In this document: positions 35,210 through 41,630 of the stretch, in pieces
Layout of the letters: every line of letters starts with the position of its first letter
Numbering within the stretch: the first letter of the stretch is position 1
Assembly (NCBI GenBank): GCA_015492495.1
Contig: WGEY01000021.1
Location: 1 to 41,630, forward strand
Direction: 5' to 3'
Length of the DNA: 41,630 nt
From: Deltaproteobacteria bacterium
GTDB lineage: Bacteria; Desulfobacterota; GWC2-55-46; DRQE01
Notes under the pieces: generated by a model
Databases searched by the model: none
The model's input: only the letters and a program-made list of their open reading frames with translations
Told to the model about the DNA's origin: nothing
Position numbers and translations under genes: made by a program

Positions 35210-36136
35210 TTATTTATGAGCTCTTATATAAAAAATATCAGCAAATGGCATAGCCCCGAATACGCGCATCCTCATCAAGTGAAAAAAAAACTTTCCTAAA
35301 AAATCATAACGTTGAAAGATAGTTTGGTTATAATCATAATGATCTACCTCAATATTCCTGAAACCTGCGTCACCAAATATCTCCTGCAACATCTTTTTAG
35401 AAAAAGACTCTTCATAGCCGTACTTCATGAATCTACTCCTAAAAAGGGTTACATGAAAAAACTTAATTACATCTTCTATAAGCGGAATATTAGGAATCGT
35501 ACCGTATCTGATGGATTGAGTAATAATTGTAAGTAAAGATAGGCATGGAACAGTTTGAAAAGTATAGCCTCCATCCCGGGTAACTCTCCTCAACTCCTTA
35601 ATCGACTGGCGGATGTTTTTCGAATGCTCCAACACCCCGATACCCGCAGAAAAGTCAAAGACGTTCTCCCTGAACGGCAGGCGGTTTATGTTGGCACATA
35701 TAAAGTATGCCGAACGTTTATGTCTGTCAAAGTTTTTTTTTGCCAACCTCAAGATCCCAAGGTCGAAATCTACGCTAACAACCCTAATGTTATTGGAGGC
35801 CAGATTAAATGACAGGTAAGAAGGTCCTCCGCCAATTTCCAGAAATGAATCCCCTGTGTTTATCGGAAGAAGATGGTTGTAAATATAGGGTATATTTGTT
35901 TGATCATATGCCGCTCTTTGCTTCTCCCAGTCAAAGTCTTTGTAAAGCTCATACCACTTTTCCATGGCCAGATGTATGTCCCAGTTTTCGCTACCAGTCC
36001 CGCAAAGCACAGGAATGCCGTCAATAACATCATATAGTCTTTTGCACAAACAACAAATCAATGAATCGGCTTTAAGACTTAAGTTCCCTCTACATTCGGG
36101 GCAACAAATTATATTTAGCAATCCTCTATCAATCAA
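35210..36136 (-). CDS. class I SAM methyltransferase with an N-terminal zinc ribbon
   Basis: A 308-residue protein. Residues 1-45 form a Trm112-like zinc ribbon (CCPECRGNLSL, then CCLCKRLYDVIDGIPVL). Residues about 90-200 form a Rossmann methyltransferase with FLEIGGGPSYLSFNLA as motif I, VVSVDFDLGIL, and a post-motif GIGVLEHSKNI, as in Methyltransf_11. The zinc ribbon fused to this domain is common in uncharacterised methyltransferases of polysaccharide loci. Its ATG is 4 bases from the stop of the preceding glycosyltransferase. The substrate is probably a sugar or its lipid-linked form, inferred from position only. Confidence 0.86.
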   Translation of the reverse strand: MIDRGLLNIICCPECRGNLSLKADSLICCLCKRLYDVIDGIPVLCGTGSENWDIHLAMEKWYELYKDFDWEKQRAAYDQTNIPYIYNHLLPINTGDSFLEIGGGPSYLSFNLASNNIRVVSVDFDLGILRLAKKNFDRHKRSAYFICANINRLPFRENVFDFSAGIGVLEHSKNIRQSIKELRRVTRDGGYTFQTVPCLSLLTIITQSIRYGTIPNIPLIEDVIKFFHVTLFRSRFMKYGYEESFSKKMLQEIFGDAGFRNIEVDHYDYNQTIFQRYDFLGKFFFHLMRMRVFGAMPFADIFYIRAHK

Positions 36137-36140
36137 GTTT

Positions 36141-37163
36141 TCATCCTAAGTTCGAAAATAACTCCAAGATCTGTTTTACTCTGTTATGGCACGTATGATC
36201 CTTCAGGGCTCTCTTTGTACCTCTTTTCCGGATTTCTTCTCTTTCCTTGTCGTGCTTTAAAAAATAATCAATCTTTTCGAACCAATCGTTTTTGTTAATC
36301 TTGGCCATTACAACCTCATCAGTAGCGAAATATTTTCTCATGGCAGGAATATAATCGCATATCTGAAACCCACCGCAGGCCGGGATCTTGAAGGTCCTCT
36401 GGTTCAGTATGTAATGGGGCTGGCTACCGTCTTCTTCCCTTTCATGAAAGTTGAGACATATCTTCGCAGAAGAGTATAACATATTTTCCTCCTCCGGGGG
36501 TATCTGTATCCTAAGGCGGTTCAAAAAGCTTACACCGGCGTTCAGACCTATCTCCCTGCACAGTTTCACCCCGGCCCTCAACAAATTATCCTTTAGAGTC
36601 CAATAGGGTCCAAAAATACCGACCTTATATCTCTTTGTAAGGGGAATAAGGACTTGATCGAAAAACCACTTCTTTTTTGGAAGCTTGGCCCCGAGATAAA
36701 CGATGTCATACCTGTACTTGTCTACCGATTTTCCTGGAAAATGTTTTCGTTTGTTGGCCGCATTCGGGATAACATGGTACTTTTTACCGGTCCTTTTCTC
36801 AAAATCTCCCATGCCCTCTGGTTCCCTTTCCCCAAAATAGATGTCGGCAACATCATCGTGAAGCAGACACGGCTCCAACCTCTCCAACCCTCTGTCAAGA
36901 GGCCAATGTACCCATATGAAGACCTTGGTTCCGCCTTTACGCATTTCTTTTAATATTCTCAAGTCCTTGCGAGGGTCTATAAGATTAATCGCCGTCATGA
37001 ATATATGTGGTCTTATAACTTTGGCCTTTGTGTCCAAGTCATCAACAGCGGTTAGTTCATAAAATTCATGTCCCAAATCGTTGAACGCATCCCTCCAGCC
37101 TTCATAAATCCAGCGGTCTGCCCCGGTGCCTTCAGGGTATGGAATGTGATACAGGATTTTCAA
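36141..37163 (-). CDS. glycosyltransferase, CgeB/DUF3880-like GT-B type
   Basis: A 340-residue protein without membrane segments. The N-terminal half begins MKILYHIPYPEGTGADRWIY and has FIWVHWPLDR, typical of a GT-B acceptor domain. The C-terminal half has YHVIPNAANK, then VYLGAKLPKKKWFFD, and the conserved CgeB-family signature RTFKIPACGGFQICDY followed by YFATDEVV. These features mark the Glyco_trans_1_2 domain. The start is a TTG with AGGTT upstream; no ATG lies nearer to the conserved beginning. It follows the radical SAM gene by about 60 bases and abuts the methyltransferase gene. The donor is unknown. Confidence 0.8.
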   Translation of the reverse strand: MKILYHIPYPEGTGADRWIYEGWRDAFNDLGHEFYELTAVDDLDTKAKVIRPHIFMTAINLIDPRKDLRILKEMRKGGTKVFIWVHWPLDRGLERLEPCLLHDDVADIYFGEREPEGMGDFEKRTGKKYHVIPNAANKRKHFPGKSVDKYRYDIVYLGAKLPKKKWFFDQVLIPLTKRYKVGIFGPYWTLKDNLLRAGVKLCREIGLNAGVSFLNRLRIQIPPEEENMLYSSAKICLNFHEREEDGSQPHYILNQRTFKIPACGGFQICDYIPAMRKYFATDEVVMAKINKNDWFEKIDYFLKHDKEREEIRKRGTKRALKDHTCHNRVKQILELFSNLG

Positions 37164-37223
37164 TGTTGAACCTCGGAGAAGCTAATCACCTTGATATGTC
37201 AGCGTAAATTCTATTTTTAACCG

Positions 37224-38714
37224 TTACTTGCCGGTTAATATATTTATACCCTTCCGTATACTTTTACGCAGCCCCAACTCTTGTATCCTCCAGATGGTAT
37301 TGGGAGAGAAGGCCCGTTTTACTCTGTTCCTCGTATTTTTTTGATCAACGAGCTTCTCGACCTTTCCGACAAGTTTACGGAATCTCTCTGGCGGTATATT
37401 CAAACAAAAACAGTTGAGCGGACTTTGATGGTTGTACAAAGAAACATCAAAATCATCACCTATCAAACCATTCTTCTTGCAAAACTCAAATGCCTCCGTA
37501 CCAGGATAAGGTGTGAATATGCTATAAAGTAAAACATCGCAGTCGATCCTTTTTATGGCATCCATTGTAGCTTTCAAAGTTTCTTCTGTCTCCTGAGGAA
37601 ACCCCACCATAAAAAAGGCTTGCAGTTCGATTCCGTACCGTTTGATGGTATCGCACGCAGCGAGCGCCTCCTCTATTGTGGTATCCTTTTTCATCTCCCT
37701 CAATATCTCATTGCTGCCCGACTCTATACCGATTTGGATAGAGTAACAACCAGCCTCCTTCATGTGGGATATGGTCCTATCATCAACCAACTTCACATGA
37801 ATCTCACAGCTCCACTTCAGCCCCGGACACTCTGCAATCAAAATATCGCACAGTTTGTGTATATAACTCCTGTTTATGCCAAAGGTATCATCGTCGAAAT
37901 GAACCGACTTCAACCCTAACTTTTGCAGGCCCTGTATCTCTCTCACAACATTTTCAGGGGAACGAAACCTTGCGCGCCTACTCCATATGTTACGTGATCC
38001 GCAATAAAAGCAGTTGAACGGACATCCTCTTATCGCAAAGATATTTTTAAAGGCAGTCAGTGGATACCGGTCATAATCTTTCAGAACCTCTGCCACGCCT
38101 TCGTGAGGGAATGGTAGAGAGTCCAGATCATCGATGAATTTTCTTTGAGGGTTCTGCACATGCCGTGAGTCTTCTCTGTATATAATACCGTTAACATTAC
38201 CAAAAAATTTTTTATGTTCTATCGCATTTAACAATTCAACAATAGTGACCTCTCCTTCCCCTCTTACACACACATCAATGTCAGGAGACTCCAACACAGT
38301 CTGCCCTGCCATCGTAGGATGTGGCCCGCCGACGACAACGACTATATCCTTGTTTATTTGCTTAGCTATCTTGGCAACCACTCTGGCCGATGCAAAATTC
38401 TGTGATTTGGAGGTTATCCCTACGACTGTGGGACCGTATTCAGATATAGCCATCCTAACCTCTCTCCAGACATTCCCTGACAGGTCTTTGAGATTATTCA
38501 AATAATTTTTGAATCCTTCCCCTGCCAAATAACTGAATTTACCCACCTCACTCACGGGGCAAAAGTCTGCGTTGTAAACTCGTACATCCCAGTCAGTTTG
38601 CTTCCGTATGGACGACGCCAAGTAAGCCAGTGACAGCGGATACCTGTCTAGGGAATACGTTTCCTTGTGCAGCCTGTAAAAAGGAGGCTCAATAAGAAGG
38701 ATTCTATTTTTCAT
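37224..38714 (-). CDS. B12-binding radical SAM enzyme
   Basis: A 496-residue protein of the cobalamin-dependent radical SAM class. An N-terminal B12-binding domain covers about 1-180, with VVVVGGPHPTMAGQTVLE and VCVRGEGE. The radical SAM core follows, with Cys231, Cys235 and Cys238 in RGCPFNCFYCGS, then HFDDDTFGINR and IQIGIESGSNEILREMKK. Relatives include BchE-like cyclases and C- or P-methylases. In a glycan locus it could methylate a sugar carbon. The ATG at 38714 is chosen because MKNRILLIEPPFYRLH is the family start; the frame opens farther upstream but overlaps the neighbouring gene more heavily. It overlaps that gene by 11 bases. Confidence 0.87.
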   Translation of the reverse strand: MKNRILLIEPPFYRLHKETYSLDRYPLSLAYLASSIRKQTDWDVRVYNADFCPVSEVGKFSYLAGEGFKNYLNNLKDLSGNVWREVRMAISEYGPTVVGITSKSQNFASARVVAKIAKQINKDIVVVVGGPHPTMAGQTVLESPDIDVCVRGEGEVTIVELLNAIEHKKFFGNVNGIIYREDSRHVQNPQRKFIDDLDSLPFPHEGVAEVLKDYDRYPLTAFKNIFAIRGCPFNCFYCGSRNIWSRRARFRSPENVVREIQGLQKLGLKSVHFDDDTFGINRSYIHKLCDILIAECPGLKWSCEIHVKLVDDRTISHMKEAGCYSIQIGIESGSNEILREMKKDTTIEEALAACDTIKRYGIELQAFFMVGFPQETEETLKATMDAIKRIDCDVLLYSIFTPYPGTEAFEFCKKNGLIGDDFDVSLYNHQSPLNCFCLNIPPERFRKLVGKVEKLVDQKNTRNRVKRAFSPNTIWRIQELGLRKSIRKGINILTGK

Positions 38715-39633
38715 GTGAGTTGCATCCCCTTTTTTTATAAGACAAATAGTTCTTGTGGAAGCGAAGATAGAGTTCCTGCCCGAGGAAAGACAACAAAAAC
38801 TGAGCCCATGCAACATAGTTTGACGGGTTGGCCTTTATGGCCTGAGCGATATAGCCCCTGCCGGTCTCAGCCTTTCCAACCCTCACAAACTTTCCTCCGA
38901 TTTTTTGCAGATAAAAACTCTTAAGCCTCTTGTCTTCCTCGAAGATATCGCGATACCTCGCCATGGTATCAATCTCGAGTCTGGCCGTATCGAGCAACTT
39001 GTCGCCGAGTCTTGGCCCCTCGTGAGAGCGAATCCTTACAACAGGATCAAGCGTAAAATCCACACGGTATTTATCGGCAATCCTTAGATACAATTCCCAA
39101 TCCTCTCCTGACACCACTTTTTCGTCATAGCCCCCCAATTCCATAACAACGGATCTGCGTATCATGGGATTCGAGGCAGAACCAGTGAAATCATCCTGGT
39201 AGATCAAACCCTTCAGGACCTTTCCCCGCAATGTGGGTCGGCGTACACCGAGTTCATTACCTTCCGAATCTATCTTTATAAAAGCGCCGTAAACCAGTGC
39301 TATATCCTCAGCAGCCCTTTCGAAGAAATTCACTTGAACCTCTATCTTGTGAGGCAGCCACTCATCGTCATCATCGAGAAAGGCAATGTACTCGCCCCTT
39401 GCCTCCCTCACCCCGAGGTTCCTTGCCTGTGATATGTTCATCGGCTCATGCCTTATGTGCCTTATCCTCTTATCTCCAAAGCCCTTGATGACCTCTTCGG
39501 TATCATCGGTCGAGCTGTTGTCGAGTATTATGAGCTCAAAGTCCCTGAAGGTCTGTGCGAGCACACTCTCAATAGCCTTTTTCAAGAAGGCGGAACGGTT
39601 GAATGTTGTTATCAATGCAGTCACAAGCGGCAT
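38704..39633 (-). CDS. family 2 glycosyltransferase
   Basis: A 309-residue GT-A glycosyltransferase: MPLVTALITTFNRSAFLKKA, LDNSSTDDT, ISQARNLGVREARG, FLDDDDEWLP as the metal site and SGEDWELYLRIAD as the catalytic region. The C-terminal 80 residues are helical (GRGYIAQAIKANPSNY resembles a TPR-like tail). The ATG at 39633 has GAGGAG upstream; an ATG at 39648 overlapping the epimerase stop (ATGA) is the alternative. It is placed between the epimerase and the radical SAM gene and overlaps the latter. Composition is closer to the GC-rich flank than that of the next genes. Confidence 0.88.
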   Translation of the reverse strand: MPLVTALITTFNRSAFLKKAIESVLAQTFRDFELIILDNSSTDDTEEVIKGFGDKRIRHIRHEPMNISQARNLGVREARGEYIAFLDDDDEWLPHKIEVQVNFFERAAEDIALVYGAFIKIDSEGNELGVRRPTLRGKVLKGLIYQDDFTGSASNPMIRRSVVMELGGYDEKVVSGEDWELYLRIADKYRVDFTLDPVVRIRSHEGPRLGDKLLDTARLEIDTMARYRDIFEEDKRLKSFYLQKIGGKFVRVGKAETGRGYIAQAIKANPSNYVAWAQFLLSFLGQELYLRFHKNYLSYKKRGCNSHEK

Positions 39634-39644
39634 GATTCGGCTCC

Positions 39645-40586
39645 TCATATCCTGAAGTCCTTTGACCTTGCGAAGTCTATTGTTTCCTTAAGCCCTTCGT
39701 CAAGCGAATACCGCGGCTCCCAGCCGAGTTCCTTCCTTATCTTCGTATTGTCGAGGCAGTAACGTACCTGCTCGCCGGCCCTGTCCGGGTAATATATGGG
39801 GGCCGGTTCCTTTCCCAGTATTCCGGCTATCTTCCGGTAAAGGTCGTTAAGCGTGGTCTCGATTCCGGTACCTATGTTGAAGACCGGGTCCGGATGGTCG
39901 TCGGCCACGTCCAGGGCCATGAGATTGGCCCTTACGACATCTCTTATGAAGACGTAATCCCTTGTCTTGGTGCCGTCGCCCCACATCTCAGCCTGCTTCC
40001 CGGCGGCGAGCTTTCTTATGTAGTCGGCCATCGCGCCGGTTACCTGGCGTGGACCGTATACGGCGGCATAGCGTAATATGACATGTGGTACCCCGAACGC
40101 CTTCTTGAAAAACCTCAGGTAGTTCTCTGCCGTGGACTTGGAGACGGTATAAGCGGATACGTAATCAAAAGGCTCGGTCTCCTTCACCGGCAGGTTGGGG
40201 TTATTGCCGTACACGAAACCGGATGATGAGTATACTATCTTTTTCACCTCTTGATCCCTCGCCTTCTTGAGTATCCGCAGAAGCCCTGTAAGACAGTCCA
40301 TGTCGAGAAGCGGGTCATCCACGGACTTGGGAACAAAGACGTAAAAGGCGAAGTTGTAGATGACTTCAGGTCTTTCGTCATCAATGATCCGCTCTACCTC
40401 GGGATCGGCTATATTCGTTTCATAAAACCTGGCCTTCGGATTGATGTTTTCCCTCTGGCCGCTCGAAAGGTCGTCAACCACCGCCACGTCGGCCCCCTTC
40501 TCAATCAGTGCGTCCACGGTATGCGAGCCTATGAACCCGGCCCCTCCTGCGACCAGAACCTTGCGTCCTTTCAAGTCGTATGCCAT
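39645..40586 (-). CDS. NAD-dependent nucleotide-sugar epimerase (GalE-like SDR)
   Basis: A 313-residue extended SDR. NAD binding is by VAGGAGFIGSHTVD. The active site has YSSSGFVYG and SAYTVSKSTAE (Tyr-x3-Lys). The conserved LRYAAVYGPRQ, RDYVFIRDVVRANL and ELGWEPRYSLDEGL complete the family. It resembles UDP-glucose 4-epimerases and UDP-glucuronate/N-acetylglucosamine epimerases; the exact substrate is unresolved. An AAAGGAGC ribosome binding site precedes the ATG. It lies directly downstream of the broken flippase gene and starts the run of glycan genes. It shares the typical SDR start with the other epimerase at 28150 but lacks that protein's Cys-rich insertion. Confidence 0.9.
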   Translation of the reverse strand: MAYDLKGRKVLVAGGAGFIGSHTVDALIEKGADVAVVDDLSSGQRENINPKARFYETNIADPEVERIIDDERPEVIYNFAFYVFVPKSVDDPLLDMDCLTGLLRILKKARDQEVKKIVYSSSGFVYGNNPNLPVKETEPFDYVSAYTVSKSTAENYLRFFKKAFGVPHVILRYAAVYGPRQVTGAMADYIRKLAAGKQAEMWGDGTKTRDYVFIRDVVRANLMALDVADDHPDPVFNIGTGIETTLNDLYRKIAGILGKEPAPIYYPDRAGEQVRYCLDNTKIRKELGWEPRYSLDEGLKETIDFARSKDFRI

Positions 40587-40599
40587 CGTAAAGCTCCTT

Positions 40600-40818
40600 T
40601 TAGATTTTTTCGGTGCTGAAATAAGGAAGACTGCCCAGCAATTTATTAAAAAATATCAAAAAAAGACCATACATTACAAAACCACCTAACAGGGAAAGCA
40701 AAAGGTTCAATCCAAGTGTACTATCCAGTATAGACAACCCTCCGAACATCAGCATGCCCGCTCCTCCGGCAGAGGCAACGGAAAGGATGAACTCCGCCCC
40801 CAACGGCCTAATGACCAC
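40600..40818 (-). pseudogene. 3' part of a polysaccharide flippase gene, cut off by a REP-like element
   Basis: A 72-codon frame beginning GTG-V-I-R-P-L-G-A-E-F and carrying two strongly hydrophobic helices (FILSVASAGGAGMLMF and LLLSLLGGFVMYGLFLIFF). It matches the last two membrane helices expected of a Wzx-type flippase. It lies in the same reading frame as the 5' part (40852-41630); only the repeat element with in-frame stops separates them. Whether it is translated on its own is doubtful: the GTG falls inside the hairpin arm and no ribosome binding site is visible. Confidence 0.7.
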
Positions 40819-40935
40819 CCTGGGCTAAAGCCCAGGGTATCCTGAAAACTATTAAGGCGATATGGCCTCCGCTACGCCAGCTAAAGCTGGCTTCGCTCCG
40901 GGCGGCCATTCCTCCCCGAGCTTAAAAGCTCGGGG
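40817..40935 (+). repeat. REP-like triple-hairpin element inside the flippase gene
   Basis: Three palindromes in about 120 bases: ACCCTGGGCT/AGCCCAGGGT (40817-40838), GCCAGCT/AGCTGGC (40876-40891) enclosed by ATGGCC/GGCCAT (40862-40909), and CCCCGAGCTT/AAGCTCGGGG (40914-40935). Each has a short AA-containing loop. The structure resembles REP/BIME or the palindromic ends of IS200/IS605-type elements; no transposase is present. It introduces stop codons into the flippase frame, so it probably arrived after the gene was intact. Confidence 0.85.
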
Positions 40936-41630
40936 TTTCCTGGCCGATTTGATGAATGTGTATTTGGTTGTCCACGCAATGTACAAGCAGAGAATCGTAA
41001 TATGTGAACACACGGTAGCAAGTGCCGCTCCGTTTATACCAAATCGAGGGATCAGGAGCAAGTTCAGTATCACGTTCATGGCCGCCCCGCATGCCATCGC
41101 GTAAAATATCCTCTTCTGCTGATTGAATATAAGCAGGATATGATGATACAGATTATGTATATAAACAAGGGTTGCCATGAAAATCAATATCTTCAAGACC
41201 GTGACAGACGGGAGGAAATCCTCGGAATACAGAAGAGCTATGATCTTGTCCGCCTTTGCAAGCACGAGAAAAAACAACAATACTGAAAAAAACACCGTCC
41301 CCTTCATCCAGAAGGTCCAGTACCTCACAAACCTCTCGTTAGACTCCTTCAAAACCCCTATAAGCGCCGGAAAGAGAGCCGACGAGACGAGGGCCATGGG
41401 GAAGAGGACCAGCCTGTTCAGTTTCAGCGCAGCGTTATACCACCCGGTCTCGGTTATCATCCCCCAATAACCGAGCAACACGGAATCCGTATACATGGTG
41501 AGGTCCCCGACCCCCTTGGCGAGGGCCAGGTACCAGCCTATGGCGAGAAACACCTTCCACACGGGCCAGTTGAAGGAGGGGCGTATAGAGAGGCCGGAAC
41601 CTTCCATCAAAACGAAGAAACCGAAGATAA
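40852..41630 (-). CDS. polysaccharide flippase (Wzx-type MATE/MVF family), interrupted and partial
   Basis: Moves undecaprenyl-linked glycan units across the inner membrane. The frame is open to the window edge on its 5' side (residues I-F-G-F-F-V-L precede the first in-window ATG at 41607), so the N-terminal half lies outside. Visible are several membrane helices and the family blocks TETGWYNAALKLNRLVLFP, VSSALFPAL, LYSEDFLPSVTVLKIL and MNVILNLLLIPRFGINGAALATV. After FIKSARKP the frame runs into a REP-like element, which adds about 22 foreign residues and then a TAA at 40854-40852. The last two helices follow as a separate fragment (40600-40818). The protein is probably impaired, although flippases can tolerate some C-terminal loss. 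Confidence 0.82.
   Translation of the reverse strand, partial: IFGFFVLMEGSGLSIRPSFNWPVWKVFLAIGWYLALAKGVGDLTMYTDSVLLGYWGMITETGWYNAALKLNRLVLFPMALVSSALFPALIGVLKESNERFVRYWTFWMKGTVFFSVLLFFLVLAKADKIIALLYSEDFLPSVTVLKILIFMATLVYIHNLYHHILLIFNQQKRIFYAMACGAAMNVILNLLLIPRFGINGAALATVCSHITILCLYIAWTTKYTFIKSARKPRAFKLGEEWPPGAKPALAGVAEAISP

Overview
The window comes from a free-living bacterium with a fairly GC-rich genome and heavy use of AGG (Arg) and ATA (Ile) codons. It carries the diagnostic genes of the reductive TCA cycle: a monomeric isocitrate dehydrogenase followed by a two-subunit ATP-citrate lyase with an unusually long large subunit. That points to a CO2-fixing lineage such as Nitrospirota or a deltaproteobacterial/Desulfobacterota-like group. 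I cannot place it more precisely without a phylogeny.

Layout. (1) 1-6848: the start of a divergent minus-strand gene whose ribosome binding site lies in a strong hairpin. Facing the other way is a promoter, a ZTP (pfl-motif) riboswitch and an overlapping intrinsic terminator, then a second promoter and icd-aclB-aclA, closed by a perfect hairpin terminator. (2) 6849-23731: a plus-strand housekeeping run: SPOR protein, miaB (apparently leaderless or nearly so), a bifunctional-nuclease-domain protein, a tightly coupled set (degenerate GGDEF protein, receiver-DUF4388 protein, PHP phosphoesterase, beta-propeller protein, GH57 glycosidase), then mutS, an AMIN-amidase, glnD and xerD. (3) 23851-25746: a small stand-alone AsnC-type ligand-binding protein and a polyprenyl-phosphate sugar-1-phosphate transferase, both on the minus strand. 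(4) 25833-29319: an overlapping minus-strand module for nucleotide-sugar synthesis, probably GDP-heptose-like: SDR epimerase, GHMP sugar kinase, nucleotidyltransferase, histidine phosphatase. (5) 29320-29789: a degraded stretch holding a broken four-helix-bundle (S23-type) gene, a REP-like hairpin and heptamer repeats. (6) 29790-41630: a minus-strand surface-polysaccharide cluster: flippase, epimerase, four glycosyltransferases, a B12/radical SAM enzyme, two methyltransferases, an O-antigen-ligase-type polymerase and a Wzz-type chain-length protein. Its middle part (about 31.8-39 kb) is clearly AT-richer by eye, as expected for a transferred glycan locus.

Most notable points. The ZTP riboswitch sits directly in front of carbon-fixation genes, although this class normally controls purine and one-carbon genes. 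A REP-like triple-hairpin element cuts the flippase gene in two. A second hairpin family, found at about 6.94 kb and 29.6 kb, is lodged inside the dead four-helix-bundle gene. The large ATP-citrate lyase subunit appears to have Gln where citrate-synthase-type lyases have their first catalytic His.
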